A DNA stretch of 64,000 bases from Actinostola sp. cb2023 (GCA_033675265.1 JAUJYZ010000320.1:1-64000); one strand, 5' to 3'; shown: positions 33,280 to 44,734, numbered from the stretch's first letter. Notes: generated from the letters alone by a model not told the origin. Numbers and translations: made by a program.

Positions 33280-33775
33280 CGTTAGAAACCGAGTTACAAG
33301 AACAACAACTTCACTTTTAGTTCTTCACGTGTGAAGATGTGCCAGCAGTATCATGGATCAGCGGTTAAGCAAACACAGGGAGCCCGCACTGATAAGTCGA
33401 AGGAAAAATAAAATAATTTGTGGGAATAAGTGTGAAATTCGAATAAAAAACATGAATTGTTATTAAAAAGCAAGTGTTATAAATATATTAGTCTTAATAT
33501 AAACATTACAGTAAGAATATGAAAGACTCTTGCTTCCAAAAACAGGCAACAGCATAAAATATATTTATCTTAGAATCTTGAATTTATTATTTATTATTTA
33601 TTAAGCTAAATTTATAAAACAATTTAATAGTATAGTTTTCTGTAAAATTGAAAAAATAATAAACCTTGTAAAAATCTCCAAAATCAACAGTTTTGCCAGT
33701 GTTAGGTATTGGGTTCCCTGTGTACATGTCATTGATGGGAGTCTGGTAAAAGCGCGCCATGTGCAAAGGAACAAA
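33280..33775. promoter_or_regulatory. Divergent UTP11-NUP43 promoter region
   Basis: The two start codons are 496 bp apart and point away from each other. On each side, close to its own gene, lies the 14-bp element in sense orientation: 33373-33386 (GGGCTCCCTGTG on the minus strand) and 33709-33722 (TTGGGTTCCCTGTG on the plus strand). The middle is AT-rich, with no foldback element seen. Confidence 0.6.
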
Positions 33776-36700
33776 ATGGCGGCAGGAGGCGAAGTTGTAG
33801 CGAAGTATGTCGGCCATAAGATAGCTAAAACACGCTGGAGCCCTCTACAACAAGGATCAATAGCTACTACAGATATATTTGCTACTGGAGGATGGGACGA
33901 TGAGGTAGGATTCTGCTCAGAAAAAATAGAAAAATTAGTTGTACTGAACTCCAGAATGGAAAGTTTTGGGTACATCTACAAATCATGTAAACTTATATTT
34001 TTCTATGAGTTATAAACTCTTTGTTTACTTTGTTTTAAATGTTTCTTTTGTCGACGACACTTGTACTTGTTGATCTAGTCTTTGATTTACAAATACATGT
34101 ATTTTAAGCTTTTTAAAATACAAAATAATACTTGTAAAATACTTTTAGATTATTGGCTCTACTGACTGTTTTATCAATTTTTTATCACAGACAAATAAAC
34201 TGTGTTTGTGGAAGATAGAAAGCTCTGATCATTCACCCACAGAAAAGTCTGTGCTCCCAAATGAGCCTTTCTTGATATGCGAAAAAGAACATATTGGGGA
34301 TGTGTGTGATTTACAGGTGAATAATGACACAAGTTGAGAATCTTGGCATGGCAAGATATTAATAAACTATTATTATTACTATTATTTATTATTATTATTT
34401 TGACGATGACTCACGTCAACTCACGTCATTAATATAATATATAATATATACAAGAACGCAGTACATGTAAGTGAAACTTGTGATCAAAACCCAAAATCTC
34501 CTTTGAAATTCAAATAATCTTGAGGAGAATTTAGATTTTGAACTGAGATCACTTATGTTATTCTCGGAGGGAGCCCTTCAATAGACCTCTTTAGCTTCAT
34601 ATGTAAATTGCCCAGATCATGTGATGTACACATGATATTGTTCCTTTATATTTCTGAAATTTATTCGTTCATATTGAAATGACTAATTCTCCAGAGAAAA
34701 CCATGTTTACATCACATGATCTGAAATGGGCAATTTACATACGAAGCTAAAGAGGTTTATTGTATACAGTGTAGTTTAATACCTTAGGGAAGTACCACTC
34801 CCCACTCCCCATTATTGTCAGCAGGTTGTTGATAGACTGATTCATTGTTGTTGCATTGTCTTTTCATGATACTCAATTTCATCATGTCATTATTTGCTTT
34901 CAGTTTTTGGATAGAGAAAGGATCCTTGCTGCTTCATCAACGGGGACTGTGACTCTACATTATTTTCATGCAAAGAAAAAGGTACTATTGACATCCTGTA
35001 CTTATTGTACATGTATGTAATTAAAACTTTTACTTTGGGGCTCCTAAAATATAAGGTTATAACCCCAAAATAAACCCTGGTAATTCCAAGTTGAGGTAAG
35101 GACCGAGTTGAGGCTAACGTTGTAGCTCCAATCCATTGTACCATACTCAACGTTAGCCTCAACTTGGTCCATTTGGTTGGAGGGCAGTCAAGCGAATGAG
35201 AAAATGGTATATTGGCTAAGGACACCACTTCTGGACCAGGAATTAACTTGAGACCTGTCAACCTAAAGGCCAATGCTATGGAAGGTCACATTTTAATCTA
35301 CTTTGTGATGTCTTTGTTTCCCAGTCTTTACTACTGCATCAGTCATGGGACACACTTCATTACCTAGGTGACCGTGGCACAGCGTGCACATGTCTTGCCG
35401 TCAATAGAATTACAGCTGATGTAGCAACAGCAGGAGAGGATGGTCGCATTAACTTGTTAGTACTGGATCAGTCTCATCCAGTCAGAACTATAGGTAGGAT
35501 AAAGGTTTAGCATCACTACCTCTGTACAAGAACAATGTAATAATCACTGATCAAAATCTAAGTTCTCCTCCAGTATCTTTGAATTCTAAAGGAGAATTTA
35601 GATTATGATCTGAGTTGTTTTTGCATGGATCCCCTCCAATGCTCTTTCAATGGGTTGAAGAATGGACCACCCTCTGCTGGTACCTTTACGTTGTAACTCT
35701 TGGACAGTCTATGTGGTGTTTGATCAAGACTGTCATTGTAGCCATTGCTACCAGGACGCATGGCCCAAGTGAAGAATTATGGAATTTCTTAGTTGAAACA
35801 AGTTTCATAAGATCAAGCAAATAACCCCATTTCAGACTATGTAACCATTCCCTAGAGTATAACGTCTTTTCTTTCTTGTTAACACATGAACAAATACATT
35901 GATATGGAAATACTTTGAATAAAGAATGTTAAACCGACAAGATCTGATATGTGTAAAAGACCTCTCAAACTTAATAGTTTTCCTTTGTCTTGTTGAAGAT
36001 TCTGCAGACAGCACAACAATCAATGGTATAACATACTCAGCAGCCAATGAGGTAATTGCCGTTACAATGAGTGGTCAAGTAAAGTCATGGGATGTACGAC
36101 AAGCAACCAATAGACCCACCAAGACTATGATCCTGTAAGTACTCACTGACTTCCTAGTCTACCATGAAATGACAGGCAAACACTGGCCTTCGTGTGCTAT
36201 TGGTTTGAATCAGCTGGTTAAAGTCCATGAATTTCATTATCTGCCTTCAAATGGCAGGCAAACACTGCCCTTCATGTGCTATCAACCAGAGAGTATTCTA
36301 TTGCTTGGTTTGAATCAGCTGGTTAAAGTCCATGGATCTCATTATCATTGCTTGTTCACAGGTCAGGAGATAGAGTGCCTTTGCTATGTATTGATAAACA
36401 CCCTACACAACCCCATCTACTAGCGACAGGAAGTCAAGATGGTGTACTCAGCATATGGGATGTGAGGCAAGAACATTATCCTGTGACGCTACTGGAAGGA
36501 CACAGTGCTGAATGTGAGTCAAATTAATGAAAAGTTATACATGTATATACATTAATGGGAACTAGTGAGTACACTAGTATGGGCTGCGTCAATTTAAAGG
36601 AAATCTATAACACTGTATCAATAAAAGTACTTAACTACTTTACTGATGTTGCGAACCTTAGCTCTTCATTGGAGTAAGAAGGAGTTTTTAAGTTAACTGT

Positions 36701-37328
36701 GTTATAGATTTCTTTTGACCATTTGATTATGTATACATTAATTATTATTGATTTTGTTTGCATTTACCTACATTCTTTCCTCCCTTTCCTTCTTTTCCTA
36801 CCCACCTGCCTTCCTTTCCTTCCTTTCTTCCTTCTTTCTTTTCTTGTCTTATTCTTTCACTTCTCTTTCCTTCTTTTGTTCCCACGTATTATCCATCTCT
36901 TCTCACTGTTTCTCCCTAACCCTTCAAGCCTTCCTGTCCTGTAATTGATAAATGATCTATGTCAATGTATCTCTACAGTGTGGGAAGTCAAATTCCACCC
37001 ACAAAAGCCAAACCATCTGTTTTCCTGTTCTGAAGATGGCTCTCTATGGCAGTGGGATGGTACCTCCATGGCTGCAACCTCATTCGCACCAAACCAGTCC
37101 TTCAAACCAACTCTACCCACCGCCCACTTAACTAATGGCATTGATACTCCAGGATCTGTTGTAAGTCCATGGCTGTCTGTCGATGCCACGAAGCACCGTA
37201 TGGAGACCTACTCCTTGCTCTCGGAAAATAGACTGTCAATCAACTCATTGGACATTGAATCGCAACATTTGTTGTGTGGTTGCGACTGTGAGGCTATTTT
37301 TGTAATATGTGATTTAATACTTAGATAA
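33776..37328 (+). CDS. NUP43: Nucleoporin Nup43, complete, 7 exons
   Basis: WD40-repeat subunit of the Nup107-160 (Y) complex of the nuclear pore, also found at kinetochores in vertebrates. Coding exons: 33776-33904, 34191-34316, 34904-34981, 35325-35493, 35999-36134, 36362-36513 and 36979-37328. All are GT-AG and in phase, giving 379 aa (human 380). Landmarks: KTRWSPLQQGS, FATGGWDDE, TAGEDGRINL, KSWDVRQ, ATGSQDGVLSIWDVRQ and SEDGSLWQWD, typical WD blades, then C-terminal LCGCDCEAIFV. An ATG at 33761 in the same frame would add five residues. I chose 33776 because AAAATGGCG is a better context. Introns 2-4 carry foldback repeats. Confidence 0.96.
34466..34577. repeat. Dispersed TTCTCC/GGAGAA foldback repeat
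   Basis: Single copy of the family tandemly repeated in RPS4 intron 3: TGTGATCAAAACCCAAAATCTCC followed by an inverted GGAGAATTTAGATTTTGA. NUP43 intron 2. Confidence 0.7.
34580..34761. mobile_element. Foldback element, about 182 bp
   Basis: Ends AATAGACCTCTTTAGCTTC and GAAGCTAAAGAGGTTTATT, each followed by a TGTAAATTGCCCA-type arm and CATGTGATG. NUP43 intron 2, directly after the previous repeat. Confidence 0.9.
35100..35171. repeat. Short hairpin in NUP43 intron 3
   Basis: GGACCGAGTTGAGGCTAACG and CGTTAGCCTCAACTTGGTCC pair around a 30-bp loop. Confidence 0.8.
35515..35640. repeat. Dispersed TTCTCC/GGAGAA foldback repeat
   Basis: GATCAAAATCTAAGTTCTCC and the inverse GGAGAATTTAGATTATGATC, ending in a GCATGGATCCCCTCCAAT-type tail. 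NUP43 intron 4. Confidence 0.7.
36556..36722. mobile_element. Foldback element with ACTAGTATGGGCTGCGTC end
   Basis: Contains AAGGAAATCTATAACACTGT and its inverse ACTGTGTTATAGATTTCTTTT. Its left part matches 1076-1100. NUP43 intron 6. A CT-rich tract follows at 36770-36940. Confidence 0.65.
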
Positions 37329-37638
37329 TAATAGAAATACTATTTTCACACAAGAGTTAGTCCTCTCTGACTGCTGTAAATGTATCTGGATGAGTGAAAT
37401 AACTCAAAAACAGACTGCAAAAGAAGACTTGGGACTCAAACTTGAACTTCAGCACAGGCCAAGGTCAGGCAATGTATAAAATTGTAAGAAAAAAGTTTTG
37501 TTTTTTTGTAACTTCATAATTTTCGTTTTCAGAAGAGAATACTGTAGACTAAATATATAGATATAGAATGTATGAAAACACAGCTGTAAAAATTAAATTC
37601 ATTTCGCATTTGCGGGATTCCTGTGGTGCGCGAGCGTT
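37329..37638. other. NUP43-MATCAP intergenic region
   Basis: AT-rich spacer of under 500 bp to the next start codon. The 14-bp promoter-type element GCGGGATTCCTGTG is at 37612-37625, just before the X-box. Confidence 0.5.
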
Positions 37639-37652
37639 GTTGCCACGGCAAC
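37639..37652 (+). promoter_or_regulatory. RFX X-box upstream of MATCAP
   Basis: GTTGCCACGGCAAC is a perfect two-half-site X-box (GTTGCC, 2-nt spacer, GGCAAC), 161 bp before the ATG and 13 bp after the 14-bp element. RFX factors control ciliary genes, and the encoded enzyme acts on tubulin, so the site makes functional sense. Confidence 0.75.
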
Positions 37653-37812
37653 GTTTGTTCATCTTGCGTTACATTGACTTTATACCGACAGTAATTTACA
37701 TGTACTGTCGTCTGCTGCCGGGGAGGCAGACAGCAAGACAGCAAAAGTTATCACATAATGAAGAAGGCTTGTCTGGCTGAATTTACAATGAAGTGAAGCA
37801 TTTCCTGAAGAT

Positions 37813-39224
37813 ATGGACGAAGAAATCGAGAAGCATTTTCGCTACGTGTTTGACCCGCTGAGAAAGACGTCCGTAAGAATGCTTCAAGAAACCCCCACAA
37901 AGCATCGAAGTGCCCTGCACATCACAAATCTACAGGAAGAAAAGGAAAAATTCCTACAATTCGGCACGATCCCGAAGTTTAAATTCACCGGTTCAATAGA
38001 ACACTACTCGAAAAAGAAGAAGACTTCTGTACGCTTCGATCTACTTCCCGAAGCCAAGATGATCATAGAACGAGTTCGACAACAGTTCGGCAGTGGAGAT
38101 AATTTTTTAGATATTTCTTACGGGAAAAAGCTGAACCCTTCTGAAGCCAGTGAGTTTATGGTAAACTATGTGAAATCACACGGCTTGGACGGGCTGTTGA
38201 ACATTATTTGGACAAACGATTTAAACTGCAGTGGACGAATGGTTTGGCATGGGCCAAATGTACGATTCAATCGACCCGAAGCTCGACGGTTCACCCTCTT
38301 TCTCAGGAGAACACAGGATAATATTTTTCTCCGAGAGCGAGGCATCAGAGGGCTGGCGGATCATGAAATCGGTACGCATTTTGTATCCTTTTGAAGGCTG
38401 TGTACTTGAGAGTTCACCGCTAGTTTGGTTTGCTTTAGTTTTAATTTGCAGATTGATTTGAAGGACAACACTTCATATTATTGTAAACAAAAGATTTTGA
38501 CGCGGAAAATTGGTAAGCCTTTGTTGACGGATGTGTACAGATTTAATAATATAATCTTGCGTCTCTTCTCAGTACTAAAGGGTGAGTTACGACCAATTTA
38601 TCATAAGTTGTAGAAGTTTGACATTTGATTGGTCTTTTTGCACTTTAAGCATCCGTAACGCAATCTTCGACAAAGTTGGTGAGGTAAAATATCGTAACTC
38701 CTTTATTTTACTTGGCTGTTTATGAAGCTTTCACATATTTTAGTTGTCATGTTTTCTTTGAAAGGCGAAAACATTAAATACTTTTACTTCCACAATACCG
38801 TCAAGTTTAATACCTAGATTCTGTTTTGCGTGAAAAATGGCGTATATGAAGTTTTCATTTTATTCTTTTTACGATGAGTAGTTTGTACTGGCTCTCCGAA
38901 AAAGTAACATTTCAGTGAAGTTCGTTTTTCAGAATAGCTTAGTAGACGAAGCTTTAATTTGCCACTGAATAGTTGTTTTAATCAGTTCAACTTTTCGTAA
39001 CATCGATCGCGAGAATTGCTACAGCGTGCAACATCTTGCACGATTTTTCTCACAAAAAAGACAAATGACGATCAGTTGCAACTCAAAAGAATTGCGTAAA
39101 CGGGTCCGACGCAATTGTACAAGAAAAGAAATGGTATAAAGAAAGATCCTTGGCGGTGGTGGTACCGTAAATGCTCGATTTAGCGCCCCGAGCGCTTATA
39201 ATTTTTTTAGACCTCTAGGGGATA

Positions 39225-39256
<32 letters not shown>

Positions 39257-39577
39257 GCTTATTGGAAGCAGGGCGCGCTTTATATTTCTTTTTTCAGATG
39301 TTGAACTCAATGTTTTCTTTATTACCGGTATACGGTACTGTAACATACATATACAGTGAATATAAATAGTGAGTAAACATGTACCGTGCGGTACTTGGTA
39401 AACGCAAGTTTTATTTTATTAAATAGAGTGATGGCACTTAACCCGTGAAACAAAATATAATAGTTAGTAACTAATAGTCAAATCAAAACAAAAGAAAACA
39501 ATGGAATTATAGTGTCTAGTAATATCTACATGGCTAATATCTGTTTCACGGGCTAAGTGCCATCACTCTAATTCTGC

Positions 39578-39617
<40 letters not shown>

Positions 39618-42274
39618 GCTTATTGGAAGGGGGCGCTTATAAATTTTTTAGACCTCTAGGGGGGGCCGCTTATTCGAGGGGGCGCTTATTAGAAGCAGGG
39701 CACTTATAATTTTTTTAGACCTCTAGGGACCTCTAGGGGGGGGGGGGGGGCGCTTATTCGAGGGGGGCGCTTATTGGAAGCAGGGCGCTTAATCGAGCAT
39801 TTACGGTAATTTATTTAATCATAAAATTGTATTGAGGGTTTTTGACTTGGAAATCATCGAAAAAGAACTAACAACAGCTAACTATTATTTATTTCTGTCT
39901 AAATGATTTCTTAACCTAAAATAAAGATGCGAATGAATAATGATGGTCTACAACCATGGTTTTCAAACAGACAAAAATTTGGCCTTCGGCCAAGCAAGTC
40001 CTACTGTGGAGTAATATGTGAAGAAGGACTTGCAGCCATAAACACAACGTTACAATCACATGTGAAGTTACTATGGGCACCAGCTTTGCTTTACTGTAAG
40101 TCACCCAGCTCCTCCCTCCTCCCTCCTCCCCTCCTCCCTCCTCCCTCCTCCCTCCTCCCTCCTCCCTCCTCCCCCTCCTCCCTCCTCCCTCCTCCCTCCT
40201 CCTCCTCCTCCCCCCCTCCCTCCTCACCCCTCCCTCCTCACCCCTCCCTCCTTCTCATTCCCAGGCTACTCGCGGTAACGCTGAGCTGTATTATGACATC
40301 ATTTTAATTACCCAACAGCGAGACTACATTTTGCCCAACATCATTCAAATCGTTTTTTATTTCGTTTGTTCCTCAGACACAGCTTGTATGGCACAGAAAA
40401 TGACATTCAAAGAACTGTTTGACCATCTTGGACTACACGTGTGTGACTTTGAACAGCGGTTTAAGCTGGTGATGAGAGTGAAACGTTTATTGGTTGATTG
40501 TAATGCATATGGTGGCAGCGGTCAGGATCAGTGTTACTTTGAAGGTAATTTAACGAAGTGATATATTCTTGGTTGATTGTAATGCATATGGTGGCAGCGG
40601 TCAGGATCAATGTTATGCATGGATTAATTCCAGCTGTTACCATCCCCACCCCCCACCGGGCTGACCCCCGGGGATTTGCAAAAAAAAATTATTGGGACTA
40701 CAAATTCCCTGCCCCTGGACCACCAGAAATAACAAATTCCCTGCAGGGCAACGGAAAAGCAACCAACAATTGAATATATTAAAGGCATGTTTAATAATCA
40801 AGCTAGACATCTTTTGGAAATAATTATTGACCATAACAGTAGAGATAAGAAGTCATATGTGCTTTTAAGCACTGCCTTTTTTTTCAAAGAAAGCCTTTAA
40901 CTTTGCAAGACCTTGTTTTTCAAGCCAATCGGCGACAAAAGTAGTCTCTTTATTGGCGAAATCCATTATTTTGAATTCCTCCATTGATTATACGCTCGGT
41001 CAAGTTATCCCGCCCCCCGCCCCCGGGGCAACACGTTGTTGTACAAAATCCCCGCCCCTGGAACACAGGTCCTTACAAATCCCTGGGGTATGCCCGGGAG
41101 GGGGGGACATATGATGATGGTGGTGACGTGGTGGTGATATATGATGATGATGACCAGTGTTCTCACTGATAGATTATCCAGTTTAAATGAAGTATTTATT
41201 ATTATTATTATTATGGTGATGCAGGAGCCCCTGGGTGATGGAAATGATGATGGTGGTGGAAATGATGATGGTGGTGATGATGATGATGATCGTACCTAAT
41301 GATGATGTGATGATGATGGAAATGGTGGTGACGTGGTGGTGATGATGATAACGATGATGATAGTGATGATGATGGTGGCGATGTTGTAGTGATGATCATG
41401 ATGGTTATAATGGTGATGCATGGTAGTCAGTGGTGATGATGATGTATTATAGAATGTAGTAAAAAGTGTGGACTAAAAGTGATGTGCCTGAAAACTAGCT
41501 ACGACATAGCTAAGTCCATGCTCGAGGATCCAAAAAACCGCTGGATCCTCCAGCATGAGCTAAGTCAAGATTGACAACTATCAATATAACATGATGATGG
41601 GGATACATGGTAGTCAGTGATGGTGGTGGCAGGATAGAGTCGTTCTCGCATGAGTGGGAAATAGTTACGGTACGATTCGTGCCGTGCGGTGACCGTGCCG
41701 TGACCGTGCCGTGTCCAAGCATTCTTATAGGTTGAGCGATTCCGTACCGTGACCGTAACTCCATGCCGTAGGTTTCCCACTCATACGAAAACAACTCTAA
41801 TGGCACCTGGTGATAGTTATGAGTTATAGGAACAGTCAAACCTTCATTTCCACTGTTTCTTGCTGACATAATTTTCTTTCTCTTACAGGTGCAGTGCGGA
41901 TCCTACGAGACACACACGACATTGACTTCAAACTTCTCTACGCTGGGAGGATATGCACAGATGAGCTCGCGCGGGTTCGTCGCATTGCTCGTCGGGATTG
42001 TTTGAGGTTCCCATACTTTTTGAAAGATGTTGTGTCGTACAAGCGCATTCTAAGTGACATAGCTGTTCTAAATGGCTTAACACAGAACGTTAAACGACCT
42101 ATTTCTTGCAGAAGTAGAGTTTCTTCAAGGAACAAAAATAAGAAAAGAAAGTCGCCAAATAAATTTAGGATTCTGAGTTCGCCAACGAGGACCAAGACCC
42201 TTCCCATGATGCCCCACCCGCCGCTATTGAGAAGCAGGCATTCTCAGTTCTGCAAGCTAGATGATAATTTTTGA
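37813..42274 (+). CDS. MATCAP-type tubulin tyrosine carboxypeptidase (DUF1704), complete, 4 exons
   Basis: Orthologue of the KIAA0895/KIAA0895L (MATCAP) family, zinc peptidases that remove the C-terminal tyrosine of alpha-tubulin on microtubules. Coding exons: 37813-38382, 39927-40095, 40377-40544 and 41889-42274, all GT-AG and in phase; 430 aa. The zinc site HEIGTH is residues 184-189 and closes exon 1 (with F190). The likely third ligand is Glu in the CEEGLAAIN motif (about residues 222-223). Upstream family blocks include ISYGKKLNPSEASEF, MVWHGPNVRF and ARRFTLFLRRTQDNIFLRER. The C-terminal 50 residues are strongly basic (SSRNKNKKRKSPNK), which could serve microtubule binding or nuclear import (inference). 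A possible poly(A) signal AATAAA lies at 42514. The X-box suggests expression in ciliated cells. Which of the two vertebrate paralogues it matches best is not resolved. Confidence 0.93.
39163..39808. mobile_element. TACCGTAAATGCTCGATT element with nested insertion and poly(G)
   Basis: Ends TACCGTAAATGCTCGATTTA and TTAATCGAGCATTTACGGTA. Repeated GCGCTTAT and TTTTTTAGACCTCTAGGG pieces and two long G runs (about 39226-39255 and 39591-39614). Related fragments lie at about 42650-42755 and 47095-47290. It fills most of MATCAP intron 1. Confidence 0.88.
39424..39571. mobile_element. Nested TA-flanked foldback
   Basis: Ends TAGAGTGATGGCACTTA and TAAGTGCCATCACTCTA with CCCGTGAAAC/GTTTCACGGG arms, inserted inside the preceding element. 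TA ends suggest a Tc1/mariner-type family. Confidence 0.85.
40098..40258. repeat. CTCCTCC polypyrimidine tract
   Basis: About 160 bp of almost pure C and T on the plus strand (CTCCTCCCTC units), directly after the donor of MATCAP exon 2. Confidence 0.92.
40569..40610 (+). repeat. Partial copy of MATCAP exon 3 inside the following intron
   Basis: TTGGTTGATTGTAATGCATA onward repeats exon positions 40490-40531 over about 42 bp with no change seen, shifted by 79 bp, and continues TGTTA after one G/A difference. It has no splice context of its own. Confidence 0.9.
40645..41107. mobile_element. GC-ended foldback in MATCAP intron 3
   Basis: CCGGGCTGACCCCCGGGGAT near the left and ATCCCTGGGGTATGCCCGGG near the right are inverted partners, with ATTCCCTGCCCCTGG / CCCGCCCCTGGAA pieces inside. 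Confidence 0.6.
41108..41440. repeat. GATGATGGTG microsatellite
   Basis: Imperfect GAT/GGT triplet repeat over about 330 bp, MATCAP intron 3. Confidence 0.9.
41635..41799. mobile_element. TAGAGTCGTTYTCGC foldback, copy 1
   Basis: Ends TAGAGTCGTTCTCGCATGAG and CTCATACGAAAACAACTCTA, with GTGCCGTGACCGTGCCGTG inside. Other members: 44166-44351, and one-ended relics at about 48910-48950 and 50975-51063. Confidence 0.85.
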
Positions 42275-42844
42275 AAAAACTTTGAGCTGTTTGTTTGTAA
42301 TTTGGTTTTAATTTGTTGGAATTATTATTTTACAAAAATCAAAGAGTAACATCAATATTATTTTATTTTTCTTCTTTGATATCATCTTTCATCCATCCTT
42401 TTTTCTCTTTTCCCGTTTTTCATATATCTCTTTTTAACGGGTTAAGGAATCTAGTGTTCACAATCAAAGACAATTAAATGATTAATTAATTGGGGTTTGG
42501 ATGGATAAGAGTAAATAAAAGCGTTAATTTGTAAATCTATTCACGATTTGAACAAATAAAATATAGTTTTCAAGGTGCAATGTCACGGGTCGTGGTCGAG
42601 GTAGCATGGGCATGAAAATCTTGAATTCGGTCCACGGGAGCCCAACATACCGGTAAATCCTCTATTAAGCCCTCCCCCTCCAATAAGCCTCCCTTTTTTG
42701 AAGCACGATTTTTATTAAGCCCCCTCCCTCTTTTAAGCCCCCCCCCCCCCCCCCTTACCTACCTAAAGATACCATAGTACGTAATGTGATGATATACCGT
42801 ACTGTAATGATATACAACAGTCAGATACAGTACGAACAATGGTA
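42275..42844. other. MATCAP 3' region and spacer
   Basis: Probable 3' UTR with AATAAA at 42514 and 42555, then a C-rich fragment of the TACCGTAAATGCTCG family (42650-42755). No gene. Confidence 0.55.
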
Positions 42845-43425
42845 CGGATGGTATACAAGGGTGCGCAGGGTGTGCAAGGTGTACAATGGGGCGCAGGGTG
42901 TACAATGGTGTGCAGGGTGTACAATATAATGGGGGCCAGGGTGTACAATGGGGGCCAGAGTGTACAATGGTGTGCAGGGTATACAATGGGGCACAGGGTG
43001 TACAATGGTGTGCAGGTTGTACAATGGGGCGGAGGGTGTACAATGGGGTGCAGGGTGTACAATGGGGTGCAGGGTGTACAATGGGGCACAGGGTGTACAG
43101 TGGTGCGGATGGTATACAATGGGGCGCATGGTGTGCAAGGTGTACAATGGGCGCAGGGTGTACAATGGGGCACAGGGTGTACAATGGGGCGCAGGGTGTA
43201 CAATGGGGCGCAGGGTGTACAATGGGGCACAGGGTGTACAAGGGTACGCAGGGTGTACAAGGGTGCATCACATGGTGTGCAGGGTATATATACAATGGTG
43301 CGAATGGCATACAAAGGTGTGCATGGTATACAAGGCTGTTGAGGGTATACAAGATGTGCATGGTGCAGAGTGTGCAAGGGTGCGCATGGCATATAAGGTT
43401 GAGCAGGTATAAAAAGGGTGCATTA
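42845..43425. repeat. 19-bp minisatellite (GGGTGTACAATGGGGCGCA)
   Basis: About 30 units of GGGTGTACAATGGGGCGCA with common GTGCA and GCACA variants. The unit has no stop in several frames, so open frames of up to 246 codons appear on both strands (CTPCAPLYTLRPIVHP-like periods on minus, GAQGVQWGAGCTMG-like on plus). These are not taken as genes. Confidence 0.95.
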
Positions 43426-44165
43426 AAAAAACATTCGCCGTGGTCGGTGGGGTTCCTGTGGAATTTATTGCTTTGGCACCAATAACACAGGAAGCCCAAA
43501 CTGATGACAGTCAGTTTTCTGAGGTCGCCATTTTTGATGTGAACATTGATAGTAAATTTAGTTATTATAGCTATTATTTATGTGAAAGAAAAAGTAATTC
43601 AAATTTCAAGAAATGGTAAGTGGAAATTCAAGCTAGACCCTTCATTTAATACTGACATCAGCTCTGCTGTACATAAAGCTTAACTTAATTACATACCAAA
43701 AAACATGCATCAAGACGACACAACAGTCAACAATTCTCATAGAAAGGAAAAAGAAAAAATGGGACGATTCTCCTGAGACATCCTTAGAAGCTGAGACATC
43801 GAATCGACTTACGTAAAGGGTGAAGGTTTCGGCCCCACCCGCGCTATCCCGGTGCTACATAAAACTAGTTTGATTTGATTTCTTATATTTTCTCAAATTG
43901 AATCAGAATACAAATGTCAAACTGATTGCAAAACTTGTTTATTGAGTTCAGAATACGTACCTAAACGAAAATTGGTTTCTACATGCCTTACAATTATGTT
44001 CAGAGTGGATAGAACTATCCCACAGACAACTAGCTCTGTCGATGAATCATCTATTTATCTAGAATGCAGGTGTCCCTGGTTGGGAAAAAAGCAGAAGGCA
44101 TCCTAAGGCAACTGAAGAAGAAAGACAACCAAGATTCTGGACACAAGGACCTGTATTCATGAATA
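43426..44165. other. Gene-free stretch with a divergent motif pair
   Basis: GTGGGGTTCCTGTG (43447-43460) and CACAGGAAGCCCAA (43486-43499) point away from each other, 25 bp apart. No exon is recognisable on either side. The rest is AT-rich with nothing supportable. Confidence 0.45.
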
Positions 44166-44351
44166 TAGAGTCGTTTTCGCACGAGTGGGAAGTAGTTACG
44201 GTACATACAGTTCAAGCCGTGCGGTGACCGTGCCGTGTCTAAGCATTCTGATTGGTCGAGCAATGACTTTACGCGCTCTGATTGGTTGAATAGAATGTCT
44301 TCTATACCGTACCGTAACTCCGTGCTTCCCACTCATACGAAAACGACTCTA
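44166..44351. mobile_element. TAGAGTCGTTTTCGC foldback, copy 2
   Basis: Ends TAGAGTCGTTTTCGCACGAG and CTCATACGAAAACGACTCTA, with GTGCGGTGACCGTGCCGTG inside, as in copy 1. TA ends fit Tc1/mariner-type insertion. Confidence 0.88.
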
Positions 44352-44698
44352 TACATGTACCCTAAGTATTGTTCAGAAACAATGATAATATCATAAAAAG
44401 ACTATGACTTAGGATAGGGATTTCATTAGGAACTTTCAAAATCAGTAAGTGACCTCTGATCAAAATATAAATTCTCCTCGAGATTCTTTGAGTTTTAAAG
44501 GAGAGTTTGGGTTTTGATCACAAATCACTTACTCCATTCTCGCAGGGACTCCTTCAATTGTCAGTTCTAATGTATCTGACAATTTTTACATGTTTATTTG
44601 AAGGCTTCGGTGTCGCCTCTACTTACTCCAGTAGGACCATCTGCCTACTAAATTGCATTGAAATTAGGACAGGGGTGGATCTGGGAATTTTTGAGAGA

Positions 44699-44734
<36 letters not shown>

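Noticed and set aside
42759..43499. Minus-strand 246-codon and plus-strand 199-codon open frames
   Set aside because: They are created by the stop-free 19-bp minisatellite; the unit repeats out of frame and no splice or start context exists.
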